From Phycisphaerae bacterium (lineage in GTDB: Bacteria; Planctomycetota; Phycisphaerae; Phycisphaerales; SM1A02): DNA of 64,000 nucleotides. Made by a program: the position numbers and the translations under genes. This document shows positions 16,352 to 26,485 of the stretch, piece after piece; within the stretch, counting starts at the first letter, position 1, and the number at the start of each line of letters is the position of its first letter. Location of the stretch: assembly GCA_002717655.1 (NCBI GenBank), contig PBAY01000039.1, positions 186,001-250,000 of the forward strand, read 5' to 3'. The notes under the pieces are model-generated. The model searched no databases. It was not told where the DNA came from and was given only the letters and a program-made list of their open reading frames with translations.

Positions 16352-17251
16352 ATGGGAAGTTCATCAGGTCATTCGAATACTCCTCAGGGTCTGGAGAAGC
16401 CAGTCACCCTCCGCACCATCCGCCGGATGGTCGAGTCGGGTGATCCATTCGCCGCCTTGACCTGCTACGACGCGACCTCGGCTCGATGGTTCCAGCAAGC
16501 AGGTGTACCGGTTCTTCTGGTGGGCGATACCGCCGCGGAGATGATTCTGGGGTTGCCCGGGACCATCCATGCGCCTCTGGATTTCATGCTGACCATTACG
16601 GCCGCAGTTCGCCGTGGCGCTCCCAATTGCCTGCTCATGGGTGACATGCCTTTCCTGTCTTATCAGGTCGATGAAGCCGAGGCGATTCGTAATGCCGGTC
16701 GCTTCATGGTCGAAGGTCAGGCGGATTGTGTGAAGCTCGAGGTTGATGGCACGTTCTCAGGACTGGTTTCCCAGATGAATCGAGCTGGCATCCCCGTGAT
16801 TGCCCACATCGGTTCTCGCCCTCAGCAGGTCAAGCATGATGGGGGCTATCGTTCCTTTGGCCGAACGGCAGCTGAGGCAAGTCGACTCATCGAGGATGCT
16901 CGAAGACTGGAAGAAGCGGGAGCAACCATGCTCCTGATCGAAGCAGTACCAAGTGAAGTGACACAGGCCATTGTGGACTGCACCTCAATACCGGTCATCG
17001 GATGTGGCGCTGGCACTGCTTGTCATGGGCAGGTGGTCGTGACGCAGGATTTGATGGGCTTGACCCCCTGGCAACCGGCCTTTGCGAGTCCTCTGGTGGA
17101 CATGGGTGCCGAGTTTGTTGCCTTGGGACAGAAATGGATCGATCGTGTCAAGACGGGAAATCTGGGGGAACATCCTTACAAGATGGCCCCAGGAGAGACC
17201 CTTGGAGATCCGGGAGAGGTGGCTCGGCGAGCTCCTCAGCAGTCCCATTGA
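16352..17251 (+). CDS. panB: 3-methyl-2-oxobutanoate hydroxymethyltransferase
   Basis: First committed step of pantothenate (vitamin B5) synthesis: transfers a hydroxymethyl group from methylenetetrahydrofolate to alpha-ketoisovalerate, giving ketopantoate. The 299-residue product has the PanB signatures ALTCYDATSARWFQQAG, LVGDTAAEMILGLPGT, LMGDMPFLSY, VKLEVDG, PVIAHIGSRPQQV and PVIGCGAGTACHGQV. The N-terminus is about 25 residues longer than in E. coli. No other pantothenate gene is adjacent. A TATACT box close upstream suggests a leaderless or nearly leaderless transcript. Confidence 0.96.
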   Translation: MGSSSGHSNTPQGLEKPVTLRTIRRMVESGDPFAALTCYDATSARWFQQAGVPVLLVGDTAAEMILGLPGTIHAPLDFMLTITAAVRRGAPNCLLMGDMPFLSYQVDEAEAIRNAGRFMVEGQADCVKLEVDGTFSGLVSQMNRAGIPVIAHIGSRPQQVKHDGGYRSFGRTAAEASRLIEDARRLEEAGATMLLIEAVPSEVTQAIVDCTSIPVIGCGAGTACHGQVVVTQDLMGLTPWQPAFASPLVDMGAEFVALGQKWIDRVKTGNLGEHPYKMAPGETLGDPGEVARRAPQQSH

Positions 17252-17336
17252 TCCGGCCTTCCCACAGGGGCATTCATGATCGTTCTGGTTCATCCACCAC
17301 GCTGATACGCTGATTCCCAGCAGCGATTGGCCGGGG

Positions 17337-17342
17337 TAAACT
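17337..17342 (+). promoter_or_regulatory. Start-proximal -10 box of glutamine synthetase III
   Basis: TAAACT ends 7 nt before the ATG at 17350. TTCCCA (17314-17319) lies 17 bp upstream and matches four of six -35 positions. Confidence 0.5.
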
Positions 17343-17349
17343 GCGGGGC

Positions 17350-19581
17350 ATGAGCCTTACCAATTCCCGGTCGTCTTCAGTTTCAAATGCAATCCTCGAG
17401 CCCCAAGGTGTCCTTGGGGGATCTGCCCATTACTACCCGGAGCCTTCCATGGACCGTGTGCGAGATGTTGAGCGTCTGTTTGGTGACGAGTACGGGATTC
17501 TGACTTTCACGGGCGAGAACATTCGACGACGCCTGTCGCCTACGGCGTTGCGGCGCTTCGATCAGACCGTGAAGTACAACGAGCCGCTCGATGAAGCCAT
17601 TGCTGATGAAATTGCCGCCGCAATGAAGGACTGGGCAACAGAGAATGGTTGTACGCATTACTGCCACTGGTTCCAGCCGCTGACCGGCGCCACCGCTGAA
17701 AAGCATGATTCATTCATCAACATGGATGGCGAAGGAGGCGTGATCGCGGAGTTTTCGGGCGAGATGCTCATTCGCAGTGAGCCTGATGCAAGCTCATTTC
17801 CAACCGGAAGTATTCGAGACACCTGGGAAGCCCGTGGCTATACCGCCTGGGATCCTACGTCTCCCGCATTCATCTCCATCAATGGAGGTGAACGTACGCT
17901 CTGCATTCCGACCGCCTTTGTCTCATGGACAGGCGAGTCCCTCGACCAGAAGACACCATTGCTTCGCTCCATCGACGCCTTGAGCACACAGGCCATGCGT
18001 ATTCTTCGTGTATTCGGCACGGACAAGGGTGTGAATCGTGTGCAGACGACCTTGGGCTGTGAGCAGGAATACTTCCTGGTCCACGATGAGGATTATGAAG
18101 CCAGGCCAGACCTCAAGATGTGTGGCCGTACGCTTCTGGGGACCGCCGCACCAAAGGGCCACCAGCTGGACGATCATTACTTCGGCTCGATTCCGGGCAA
18201 GGTCCTGTCCTACATGGCTGAAGTCGAGCGGGATCTCTACCGGCTTGGCATTCCAGCCAAGACTCGACATAACGAGGTCGCTCCTCATCAGTTCGAGCTG
18301 GCTCCATTGTTCGAGGGAACCAATCTGGCCTGCGACCACCAGATGCAGACGATGAGTGTGCTTCGCCGGGTTGCCCGCAAGCACAACATGGTATGCCTGC
18401 TGCATGAGAAGCCCTTTGCAGGTGTGAATGGAAGTGGCAAGCACAACAACTGGTCACTGGTGACGGACACCGGACACAACCTGTTGAGCCCCAAGACAAC
18501 CAGCCAGATGGGGCAGCTGCAGTTCCTGACCTTCGTCTGTGCAGTCGTACGTGGACTGGATCTGCATGCCGATCTGCTGCGTGCCGCGGTCGCAAGTGCC
18601 GGCAATGACCATCGTCTTGGCGCCAATGAAGCACCACCAGCCATTCTCAGTATCTACACCGGTGCGGAACTGGAGCGTGTTCTGGAGAAACTCGAGTCAG
18701 GCGAACTGACCGAGTTCGAACACAGTGGAACACTTGATCTGGGTACGACCGCGATGCCGACACTTGAGCGACATCCTGGCGATCGAAACAGAACCAGTCC
18801 CTTCGCGTTCATCGGAAATCGCTTTGAATTCCGAGCGGTGGGTTCAACCGCAGTGCCTGCCTGGCCAAACGCGATTCTGAACACGATTGTGGCCGAGTCA
18901 CTGGATCATATTGCAGATCAGATGGAAGAACAGCTCACCGATGACATGTCCACCGAAGACCGTGGCAAGATCATTGTCGATGTTCTTCGAGATGTGTATA
19001 CCAGTCACAAGCGAGTCGTCTTCAATGGTGACAACTACTCTCAGGATTGGCATGATGAAGCCGAGCGGCGTGGTCTGCCGAATCTTCGCGGCTGTGCTGA
19101 CGCACTTCCGGTTTTGGGTTCAGAGAAGGCGACTGAGCTGTTCAGCAAATACGGCGTGATGAGTGGTCCTGAACTGGAAGCTCGACACATGGTCCTGCTG
19201 GAAACCTATGCGACGCTCGTGGGAATCGAAGCTCGAACCATGTTGCGCATGGTGCGCACGATGGTTGCTCCAGCAGCCATCCGGCATCAGGCTGAACTGG
19301 CTGAAGCCGTCGCCGCGACGGAAGCGGTCGGTATCGATGCTGGATCGGTTCGAGGACGCCTGGCTGACCTCACGGGTCTGATTACGGAACTGGAGGAAGC
19401 CTGTCTGGACATCGAAAGCAATCTGGGCAGTCTTCCTGAGGAGGAAGAAGCCTGTGTGCAGTCGGTGCAGCGCAGCGTGATTCCCGCCATGGACCGTGCT
19501 CGTACAGCCTCCGATGCGATTGAACGAATCGTTCCGGATGATCTCTGGCCAATGCCGACTTACCTTGACATGCTCTTCTGA
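17350..19581 (+). CDS. glnN: Glutamine synthetase type III
   Basis: ATP-dependent assembly of glutamine from glutamate and ammonia; a cytoplasmic dodecamer in the type III family. At 743 residues it is far longer than type I (about 470) and fits type III. Type III marks include WFQPLTGATAEKHDSF near residue 115, TLGCEQEYFLVHDEDY, PAKTRHNEVAPHQFELAP and the metal/ATP site FAGVNGSGKHNNWSL. The C-terminal region ending MPTYLDMLF is typical of bacterial GSIII. It stands alone with its own start-proximal promoter and no P-II gene beside it. No Shine-Dalgarno precedes the ATG. Confidence 0.96.
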   Translation: MSLTNSRSSSVSNAILEPQGVLGGSAHYYPEPSMDRVRDVERLFGDEYGILTFTGENIRRRLSPTALRRFDQTVKYNEPLDEAIADEIAAAMKDWATENGCTHYCHWFQPLTGATAEKHDSFINMDGEGGVIAEFSGEMLIRSEPDASSFPTGSIRDTWEARGYTAWDPTSPAFISINGGERTLCIPTAFVSWTGESLDQKTPLLRSIDALSTQAMRILRVFGTDKGVNRVQTTLGCEQEYFLVHDEDYEARPDLKMCGRTLLGTAAPKGHQLDDHYFGSIPGKVLSYMAEVERDLYRLGIPAKTRHNEVAPHQFELAPLFEGTNLACDHQMQTMSVLRRVARKHNMVCLLHEKPFAGVNGSGKHNNWSLVTDTGHNLLSPKTTSQMGQLQFLTFVCAVVRGLDLHADLLRAAVASAGNDHRLGANEAPPAILSIYTGAELERVLEKLESGELTEFEHSGTLDLGTTAMPTLERHPGDRNRTSPFAFIGNRFEFRAVGSTAVPAWPNAILNTIVAESLDHIADQMEEQLTDDMSTEDRGKIIVDVLRDVYTSHKRVVFNGDNYSQDWHDEAERRGLPNLRGCADALPVLGSEKATELFSKYGVMSGPELEARHMVLLETYATLVGIEARTMLRMVRTMVAPAAIRHQAELAEAVAATEAVGIDAGSVRGRLADLTGLITELEEACLDIESNLGSLPEEEEACVQSVQRSVIPAMDRARTASDAIERIVPDDLWPMPTYLDMLF

Positions 19582-19607
19582 GCAGATCACGGCAGCGACC
19601 ATCTGTC

Positions 19608-20354
19608 TCAGTGAGCCTTGCCCTGTCTGGCAACAGCTTCAGCTGCTGCTGCAATGGCATCGGCATCACCAAGGTATCGCCGGCTCAAGGGTTTCAGGTC
19701 ATCATCGAACTCGTAGACCATGGGCACACCTGTCGGGATGTTGAGAGACACGATCTCCTCATCACTGATCCCATCCAGATGCTTGACCATCGCTCGAAGT
19801 GAGTTGCCATGAGCGGCAATGATGAGCCGTTGTCCAGACGCAACAAGTGGTTTGATCACGTTGTTCCAGTAGGGAACGACGCGTTCCACCGTGTCCTTGA
19901 GACATTCACCATGTGGAAGTCGATCGCGTTCTACATCGGCATAACGAGGGTCATGCAAAGGCAGGCCAGGATCATCGGAATTCATCAAAGGTGGCCGGGT
20001 GTCATAGGATCGACGCCAGATCAATACCTGTTCATCGCCATGTTCAGCAGCCGTTTCGGCTTTGTCGAGTCCCTGAAGCGCACCGTAGTGCCGCTCATTC
20101 AATTCCCATGCCTTGGTGACCGGAATCCAGCACAGATCCATCTGGTGCTGGATGAACCAGAGTGTTCGTATTGCTCGTTTCAATCGGCTGGTGAAGGCCA
20201 TGTCGAAGGTGAACCCTTCTTCACGAAGAAGGGTTCCAGCAGCATTGGCTTCAATCTCTCCATTGGCGGAGAGATCCTGATCTACCCAGCCGGTAAATCG
20301 GTTTTCCAGATTCCATTGGCTTTGTCCGTGACGAATCAGCACCAGTTGTGGCAT
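19608..20354 (-). CDS. gpmA: 2,3-bisphosphoglycerate-dependent phosphoglycerate mutase
   Basis: Interconverts 3- and 2-phosphoglycerate in glycolysis/gluconeogenesis through a phosphohistidine. The 248-residue length is that of dPGM. The catalytic His is in [18 protein letters not shown], the Glu region in [18 protein letters not shown], and the second His in [19 protein letters not shown]. The ATG has a good ribosome site (GGAGGT, 5 nt upstream) and a TACGAT -10-like box about 24 nt farther up, so this is a leadered gene. It lies 32 bp downstream of xth on the same strand. Confidence 0.96.
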   Translation of the reverse strand: MPQLVLIRHGQSQWNLENRFTGWVDQDLSANGEIEANAAGTLLREEGFTFDMAFTSRLKRAIRTLWFIQHQMDLCWIPVTKAWELNERHYGALQGLDKAETAAEHGDEQVLIWRRSYDTRPPLMNSDDPGLPLHDPRYADVERDRLPHGECLKDTVERVVPYWNNVIKPLVASGQRLIIAAHGNSLRAMVKHLDGISDEEIVSLNIPTGVPMVYEFDDDLKPLSRRYLGDADAIAAAAEAVARQGKAH

Positions 20355-20386
20355 GTCGGACCTCCGATGACAACACCGGCATCGTA

Positions 20387-21175
20387 TCAGGCACTGGCGG
20401 AGTCAAGGTCCAGCACGACGGGAGCATGATCCGAGATCGCAAGTCCGGCCTCACGATGGACAAAGAGGGAACGAGCATCCCGGACAGATCGGGAATTGCC
20501 CAGGAGGTAGTCGATCCTCCATCCACGATCCAGTTGTCGAGCCTTGCCGCGGTTGGACCACCAGGTATAGGGCCCGTCCACTTCGCCGACATGATCACGC
20601 AGGAGATCGTGGCATCCAGCCTCGACCAGATCATCCATCCACAGGCGTTCGTGGGGGAGAAAGCCGGAAGTATTCTGGTTGCTCCGCCAGTGATAGAGAT
20701 CCTGTTCCGTGCGGGCGATGTTGAAATCTCCACCAAGGATGACGTGTCTTCTTCGACGCATGAGCTTTCTGGCGAAGGGAGTGAATGCCTTCATCCACTT
20801 CTGTTTACGCTGTTGCGCTTCATCACTTGATGAACCTGAAGGAAGGTAGATGCTTCCGACATCAATATCGCCGATCCTCGCGATCACGACTCGTCCCTCG
20901 GGATCCGCAGCGCCATCGATGCCGGTTTCGATCCGGTCGATGGGGTGTCGAGACCAGATGCATGTGCCGGAGTATCCGGGGCGTTCTGCAGGATGCCAAT
21001 GGACATGCCAGCCTTCCATGGCGGCCCAGGGCTCAGGCAACTGATCGGGTCTGGCTCGTATTTCCTGAAGCAGGATGATGTCCGGCTCAAGTTCGGCCAT
21101 CCAGTCCGACAGACCCTTGCGGATGGCGGCCCTCAGACCATTGACGTTCCAGGTGATGATTCGCAGGCTGGACAT
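20387..21175 (-). CDS. xth: Exodeoxyribonuclease III
   Basis: AP endonuclease and 3'-5' exonuclease of base-excision repair, in the EEP superfamily. The 262-residue protein shows [18 protein letters not shown], then DIILLQEIR (metal-binding Glu), [43 protein letters not shown] and [11 protein letters not shown] (terminal Asp-His). GGAGAT lies about 3 nt before the ATG. The divergent oligopeptidase gene begins 62 bp away. Confidence 0.95.
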   Translation of the reverse strand: MSSLRIITWNVNGLRAAIRKGLSDWMAELEPDIILLQEIRARPDQLPEPWAAMEGWHVHWHPAERPGYSGTCIWSRHPIDRIETGIDGAADPEGRVVIARIGDIDVGSIYLPSGSSSDEAQQRKQKWMKAFTPFARKLMRRRRHVILGGDFNIARTEQDLYHWRSNQNTSGFLPHERLWMDDLVEAGCHDLLRDHVGEVDGPYTWWSNRGKARQLDRGWRIDYLLGNSRSVRDARSLFVHREAGLAISDHAPVVLDLDSASA

Positions 21176-21237
21176 GAGATCTCCATCATGTTGGACCGGG
21201 AGGCTAGCATGTCGAGTTGTTCAAGAGGAGATCGGAC

Positions 21238-23319
21238 ATGTGTATCCCGGAGGTTCTGCTGACCATCATGCTCATGACACCCCCAGACGTCGAAGCTCGT
21301 CCAGTGATCACCAATCCCCACGGTGTTCGCATGGTCGACCCCTATTCGTGGCTGCGTCAGAAGGAGAACCCGGAAGTCATCGACTATCTCAAGGCTGAGA
21401 ATGCCTATGCGGAGAAATCGACTGCTCATCTGGAGGATCTCCGCAAGAAGATCTATGACGAGATGCTGGGACGGATCAAGGAAGACGACACCACCGTGCC
21501 CTGGGAAGCCAATGATGGCTGGATCTACTACTCGCGTACGGAAGAGGGCAAGGCCTACGACATCATCTGCCGCAAGTCAGGTGAGGATGGTGAGGAACAG
21601 ATCATTCTGAACATCAATGACCTGGCTGAAGGCCATGAGTTCTACGATGTCACCACCTGGGAAACCAGTCCGGACGGCAGATATCTTGCCTGGCTTGCGG
21701 ACACGTCGGGCTATGAGGAGAACGACCTTCTGGTGAAGGATCTTGAAACGGGCGAAGTCATCGATGCCGTCGTCCAGCACGCCAACCCATTCTCGCTTGC
21801 CTGGGCCAATGACAACAAGACCATCTTCTATGCACGTCAGGATGAAGCCAAGCGACCTGATCGGATCTTCCGCCATCGTCTGGGTACGCCTGCTGAAGAT
21901 GATGTTCAGGTCTATCACGATCCTGATGGCATGTTCTACGTGAGCGCATCCCGGAATCGAAGCGGGGAATCCATCTTCATCGGCAGTGGTTCGCAGCTGA
22001 CCTCGGAGTGGCATGAGATCGATACCGATGATCCGGAGATGGATCCTCGTGTGATTGCGCCAAGGCGTCATGGCGTCGAATACGAGGTGGATCGACACGG
22101 CGATCGATATTTCATCCTCACCAATGACAACGCCACGAACTTCAAGATCATGACCACTTCTGTCGCAACGCCGCAGGAGAGAAACTGGACGGCATTCATT
22201 CCACATGATCCGGAGGTGTATCTCACCGGGCTGGATGCCTTCAAGGACCATCTCGTGGTCTCCGAGCGTCGAGACGGTTTCCGCGCCCTTCGTGTCATCG
22301 ACCTCGCTGACGGCAGTTCGCATCAGATCGAGGTTCCTGAACAGGTCTCTGCTATCGGGACCGGGATGAACGCGCGATTCGACACGACCAATCTTCGCTA
22401 CGGCTACCAGTCGCCCGTCACGCCTCCATCGGTCTATGACTACGACATGAATACCCGTCAAGCGACGCTGCGCAAGCAGCGTGAGGTGCTCGGGGGCTTC
22501 GAGTCATCTGATTACGTCGCGGTTCGCTCGGAAGCAGAGGCTGCTGATGGCGCCTTGATTCCAGTGACCGTGGTACATCGCAAGGGGATCAAGCCAGACG
22601 GCTCGAATCCTCTTTGGGTGTATGGTTATGGATCCTATGGCTCGTCAATGGATCCCTGGTTCTCCTCCAACCGATTGTCACTGCTTGATCGCGGCGTAGT
22701 CTTCGCGATTGCGCATATCCGAGGCGGCGCGGAGAAGGGTCGTAGCTGGTACGACCATGGCAAGATGGAGCAGAAGGTCAACACCTTCACTGATTTCATT
22801 GCTGTAGTCGAGGCGCTTCGTGATGAGGGCTGGGGTGATCCTGACCGGATCGCCATTCAGGGTGGATCAGCCGGCGGTCTGTTGATGGGTGCCGTGCTCA
22901 ACATGCGACCTGACCTGTTTACGGTTGCACAAGCTGACGTACCGTTCGTGGATGTCATCAATACGATGTCGGATCCAAGCATCCCGCTGACCGTCGGCGA
23001 ATACGAAGAGTGGGGGAATCCGGCGGAACCAGCAGCCTTTCATCGGATGCTGGCCTATTCGCCGTATGACAATATTCGTGAGATGGACTATCCAACCATT
23101 CTTGTGACGGCAGGACTGAATGACTCTCGTGTTCATTACTGGGAGCCTGCCAAGTGGACCGCCAGACTGCGGGATCACAAGACCGATGACAATCTCCTGA
23201 TCATGAAGACCAACATGGGTGCGGGCCATGGAGGCTCAAGCGGTCGTTATGGACGACTGGAGGAACTCGCCTTCGAGTATGCGTTCATGCTTGATCAGCT
23301 GGGTCTGGCGGATCGTTGA
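21238..23319 (+). CDS. ptrB: Oligopeptidase B (prolyl oligopeptidase family S9A)
   Basis: A 693-residue serine peptidase that cleaves small peptides after basic residues. The N-terminal beta-propeller (about residues 70-400) is followed by an alpha/beta hydrolase domain. The catalytic Ser is in IQGGSAGGLLMG, the Asp in the following GLNDSRVHYWEP region and the His in GAGHGGSSGRYGR. The stretch beginning GYGSYGSSMDPWF, with IAHIRGGAEKGRSWYDHGK, is characteristic of oligopeptidase B. The ATG at 21238 has a good GAGGAG 7 nt upstream (21225-21230), so it is preferred over in-frame 21217. The N-terminus is hydrophobic but not a convincing signal peptide. It ends 1 bp from the convergent RND gene. 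Confidence 0.93.
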   Translation: MCIPEVLLTIMLMTPPDVEARPVITNPHGVRMVDPYSWLRQKENPEVIDYLKAENAYAEKSTAHLEDLRKKIYDEMLGRIKEDDTTVPWEANDGWIYYSRTEEGKAYDIICRKSGEDGEEQIILNINDLAEGHEFYDVTTWETSPDGRYLAWLADTSGYEENDLLVKDLETGEVIDAVVQHANPFSLAWANDNKTIFYARQDEAKRPDRIFRHRLGTPAEDDVQVYHDPDGMFYVSASRNRSGESIFIGSGSQLTSEWHEIDTDDPEMDPRVIAPRRHGVEYEVDRHGDRYFILTNDNATNFKIMTTSVATPQERNWTAFIPHDPEVYLTGLDAFKDHLVVSERRDGFRALRVIDLADGSSHQIEVPEQVSAIGTGMNARFDTTNLRYGYQSPVTPPSVYDYDMNTRQATLRKQREVLGGFESSDYVAVRSEAEAADGALIPVTVVHRKGIKPDGSNPLWVYGYGSYGSSMDPWFSSNRLSLLDRGVVFAIAHIRGGAEKGRSWYDHGKMEQKVNTFTDFIAVVEALRDEGWGDPDRIAIQGGSAGGLLMGAVLNMRPDLFTVAQADVPFVDVINTMSDPSIPLTVGEYEEWGNPAEPAAFHRMLAYSPYDNIREMDYPTILVTAGLNDSRVHYWEPAKWTARLRDHKTDDNLLIMKTNMGAGHGGSSGRYGRLEELAFEYAFMLDQLGLADR

Positions 23320-23320
23320 A

Positions 23321-26300
23321 TCAATCGATCGGTTTGGCGTTCGGATCGACCTTGTGGAAGCCGAATCGTGTTCGCATGCGTTCCAGTACAACGTAGAACA
23401 CGGGAACAAGTCCGAGTGTGAGCACGGTGGCGATCACCATGCCTCCGAACACGACGGTGCCCAGTGACTGTCGACTGACCGCCCCGGCACCGGTTGCGAT
23501 GACCAGTGGAAGAACACCAACTGCGAAACTGACTGCCGTCATGAGAATCGGACGAAGTCGGAGGATGGCGGCCTTGACTGCGGATTCAACGATCTCACCA
23601 CCGGCATCACGTTCCTGCTTGGCGAATTCAACGATCAGAATCGAGTTCTTCGCTGCAAGGCCGATCAGCATGACGAGTCCGATCTGACCATAGACATCCA
23701 GCGGCATGGATCGGAACAGCAGGAACAGAAGTGCTCCCAGCACTGCAGGCGGAACCGCCAACAGAATCAGGACAGGCAGTGTCCAGCTTTCATATTGGGC
23801 AGCCAGGAAGAGAAAGACCGCGATCAACGCCAGCGTGAAGATGATCGGTGCAAGATTGCCGGCCTTGAGCTGCTGGTAGGTCATGCCCGTCCATTCGGTA
23901 TTCATGCCGGCGGGCAGGACTCGATCCGCAAGCTTTTCCATGGCCATGATGGCGATACCGCTGCTGTATCCAGGTGCAGGACCACCATTGATGGCGACCG
24001 AATTGTAGATGTTGTAATGGGCAAGATTGTCGACGCCAGTAATGGACTCGATCTGAACGAAGGCGGAAAGCGGGATCATTCTTCCTTCACGGTTCTGGAC
24101 ATGCAGTGCAAGAATCTCATCGGACTGCATGCGGTACTGCGCGTCGGCCTGGACCATGACACGGTACACCTTGCCGAACTTGTTGAAGTCATTCACATAG
24201 AACGACCCCAGATAGAACTGCAGCGTGTCGAGCAATGTCCCCACATCAACGCCATAGAGTTCAGCCTTGGTCCGATCGATATCGAGATAGAGCTGTGGCA
24301 CATCATTGCTGAAGGTGGTCGACAGTCGACCAAGCATGGGAACCTGCATGGCACCGCCGATGAGTTGTCGAACAGCCTGTGCCATGGCGTCAACACCGAG
24401 TGAGTTGACGTCCTGAATCTGCATCTGGAAGCCGCCGACTGCACCCAGACCTGAGATTGCAGGAGGGTTGAAGGCCAGAACTCGTGCCTCCGGTATGGCG
24501 AAGAACTGAGGAAGAAGTCGTTCAATCACCGCTTCGACATGCTGCTCTGGACGGGTTCGTTCTGCCCAGTTGGTAAGCGTGACGACGAAGAACGCCGAAT
24601 TCGACTGGGAAACACCTGAGAGGAAGTTGAAGCCGCTGATCATGATGACGTCGACCACATCGGTCTCGGCTTCGATCAGCTTCAGGACATCATCTTCGAT
24701 CTTCTGTGTCCGCTCCATGGTCGCGGCGGATGGCAGCTGAATGGTGACGAAGAAATAGCCTTGATCCTCGTCCGGCACGAAGTCGGTCGGTGTGACCAGC
24801 AATAGTCCAACGAGGCCTGCGATCACGCCACCGAACAACAGGAGAACCAGGAACCAGATTTTGGCTCCGACCTTGACGATTTTTCCATACCAGCCGGTCA
24901 TCCAGTCAAGCACGCTGTTGAAGGGCTGGAAGATCCGCTCACGAAGACTCTTCTTTCCTTCTTCATGCTCCTCGCGCTTCATCATGATGGCGCAGAGTGC
25001 GGGGCTGAGCGTCAGCGAGACGATGCTGCTGATTGCGACGGAGAAGGCAATCGTCAAGGCGAACTGGTTGTAGAGCTGGCCGGTGATCCCCGGCATCATG
25101 GCAGCGGGCACGAATACCGCGAGGAGAACAAGTGTCGTCGCCACGACAGGTCCTGTTACCTGACGCATGGCGACAATCGTGGATTCCATCGTGGATCGGT
25201 CCTTCGGACCGGTACGGATTTCCCGCTCGACATTCTCCACGACCACGATGGCATCATCAACGACCAGTCCGATGGCGAGGACCAGTCCAAGCAGCGTCAG
25301 CGTATTGATCGAGAATCCGAAGGCCAGCATTGCTGCAAATGCGCCGATCACGGATACGGGAATCGCCAGCAGTGGAATGATCGTGGTTCGGAAGGACTGC
25401 AGGAAGATGTAGATGACGAGAATGACCAGCAGTGCAGCTTCAAAGATGGTCTTGATCAGATCTTCAATCGAAGCCTGAACGAAGGATGTAGCGTCGTAGG
25501 ACACCTTGTATTCGACGTCATCGGGGAACTGGAGCGCCAGTTCATCCATGGCCGTTCGGATGTTTCCAGCAACATCCAGTGCGTTGGCGGATGGAAGCTG
25601 ATAGATGCCGATCTGAGCCGCAGGTATACCGTTCTGTTGTGAATCGCCGGTATAGCTCTGTGATCCAAGCTCGACACGGGCAATATCCTTGAGTCGAACG
25701 ACTCGACCCGCGCCAGTCGCTCGGACAACGATGTTCTCGAATTGTTCGACCTCGACGAGCCGGCCCATGGCCGTGACCTGAAGCGTGAAGGCAGGATCAC
25801 CGATGGTTGGCGGAGCGCCGATCTGTCCGGCGATCGCCTGTTTGTTCTGGCTGCTGATGGCGTTGCGGACATCCGGAATCCCGATATCCATGGCGGCCAT
25901 TCGTTCGGGATCAAGCCAGATCCGGATCGCATACTTCTGCAGTCCGAAGTTGTTGATCTTGCCGACACCTGGAACACGAGTCAAGGCATCCGTGACATGG
26001 ATGTCCGCATAGTTGGTGAGGAAGGTCCCATCGAAGGTGCCATTCGGGGAGAGAAGCGACACCACCATGGTCAGGCTGGTGGACTGCTTGTCCACGATGA
26101 TGCCTGAACGCTGAACTTCTTCAGGAAGTCTTGGACGAGCCCGTTCGACGCGGTTCTGAACATCGACCGCTGCGATGTCCTGGTCATAACCCACATCGAA
26201 GGTGACCGTGATGCTCGAGTCGCCATTGTTGGTACTGCTGGAGGACATGTAGATCATGCCCTTGACGCCATTGATCTCCTGTTCCATCGGGCGGGTGACC

Positions 26301-26479
26301 ACATCCGAAACCGTCTGGGCGTCCGCACCCGGGAAGTTGCAGGACACGGTGATGGTCGGTGGGGTCACATCAGGGAACTGCGCGATTGGCAGAATACCAA
26401 CAGAAACCAGACCCGCGAAGATGATCACCAGGGAGACTACTGTCGAGAAGACAGGTCGGCGGATGAAGAACTCAACCAT
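23321..26479 (-). CDS. RND efflux pump inner-membrane transporter (HAE-1 type)
   Basis: A 1052-residue proton-driven multidrug exporter of the AcrB/MexB type. It begins MVEFFIRRPVFSTVVSLVII, as is typical, and has twelve predicted transmembrane helices in the RND pattern with two large periplasmic loops. Visible marks are PTITVSCNFPGADAQTVSD, GLVLAIGLVVDDAIVVVEN (TM4 region with the paired Asp of the proton relay), SPALCAIMM and, in the second half, YGQIGLVMLIGLAAKNSILI. It is the last gene of an OMP-MFP-RND operon, starting 6 bp after the fusion protein gene. No regulator is adjacent, so control cannot be inferred. Confidence 0.96.
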   Translation of the reverse strand: MVEFFIRRPVFSTVVSLVIIFAGLVSVGILPIAQFPDVTPPTITVSCNFPGADAQTVSDVVTRPMEQEINGVKGMIYMSSSSTNNGDSSITVTFDVGYDQDIAAVDVQNRVERARPRLPEEVQRSGIIVDKQSTSLTMVVSLLSPNGTFDGTFLTNYADIHVTDALTRVPGVGKINNFGLQKYAIRIWLDPERMAAMDIGIPDVRNAISSQNKQAIAGQIGAPPTIGDPAFTLQVTAMGRLVEVEQFENIVVRATGAGRVVRLKDIARVELGSQSYTGDSQQNGIPAAQIGIYQLPSANALDVAGNIRTAMDELALQFPDDVEYKVSYDATSFVQASIEDLIKTIFEAALLVILVIYIFLQSFRTTIIPLLAIPVSVIGAFAAMLAFGFSINTLTLLGLVLAIGLVVDDAIVVVENVEREIRTGPKDRSTMESTIVAMRQVTGPVVATTLVLLAVFVPAAMMPGITGQLYNQFALTIAFSVAISSIVSLTLSPALCAIMMKREEHEEGKKSLRERIFQPFNSVLDWMTGWYGKIVKVGAKIWFLVLLLFGGVIAGLVGLLLVTPTDFVPDEDQGYFFVTIQLPSAATMERTQKIEDDVLKLIEAETDVVDVIMISGFNFLSGVSQSNSAFFVVTLTNWAERTRPEQHVEAVIERLLPQFFAIPEARVLAFNPPAISGLGAVGGFQMQIQDVNSLGVDAMAQAVRQLIGGAMQVPMLGRLSTTFSNDVPQLYLDIDRTKAELYGVDVGTLLDTLQFYLGSFYVNDFNKFGKVYRVMVQADAQYRMQSDEILALHVQNREGRMIPLSAFVQIESITGVDNLAHYNIYNSVAINGGPAPGYSSGIAIMAMEKLADRVLPAGMNTEWTGMTYQQLKAGNLAPIIFTLALIAVFLFLAAQYESWTLPVLILLAVPPAVLGALLFLLFRSMPLDVYGQIGLVMLIGLAAKNSILIVEFAKQERDAGGEIVESAVKAAILRLRPILMTAVSFAVGVLPLVIATGAGAVSRQSLGTVVFGGMVIATVLTLGLVPVFYVVLERMRTRFGFHKVDPNAKPID

Positions 26480-26485
26480 GCTTGA

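Noticed and set aside
21577-22461. 294-codon frame opposite oligopeptidase B
   Set aside because: Mirror of a well-conserved peptidase; long antisense frames are expected at this base composition.
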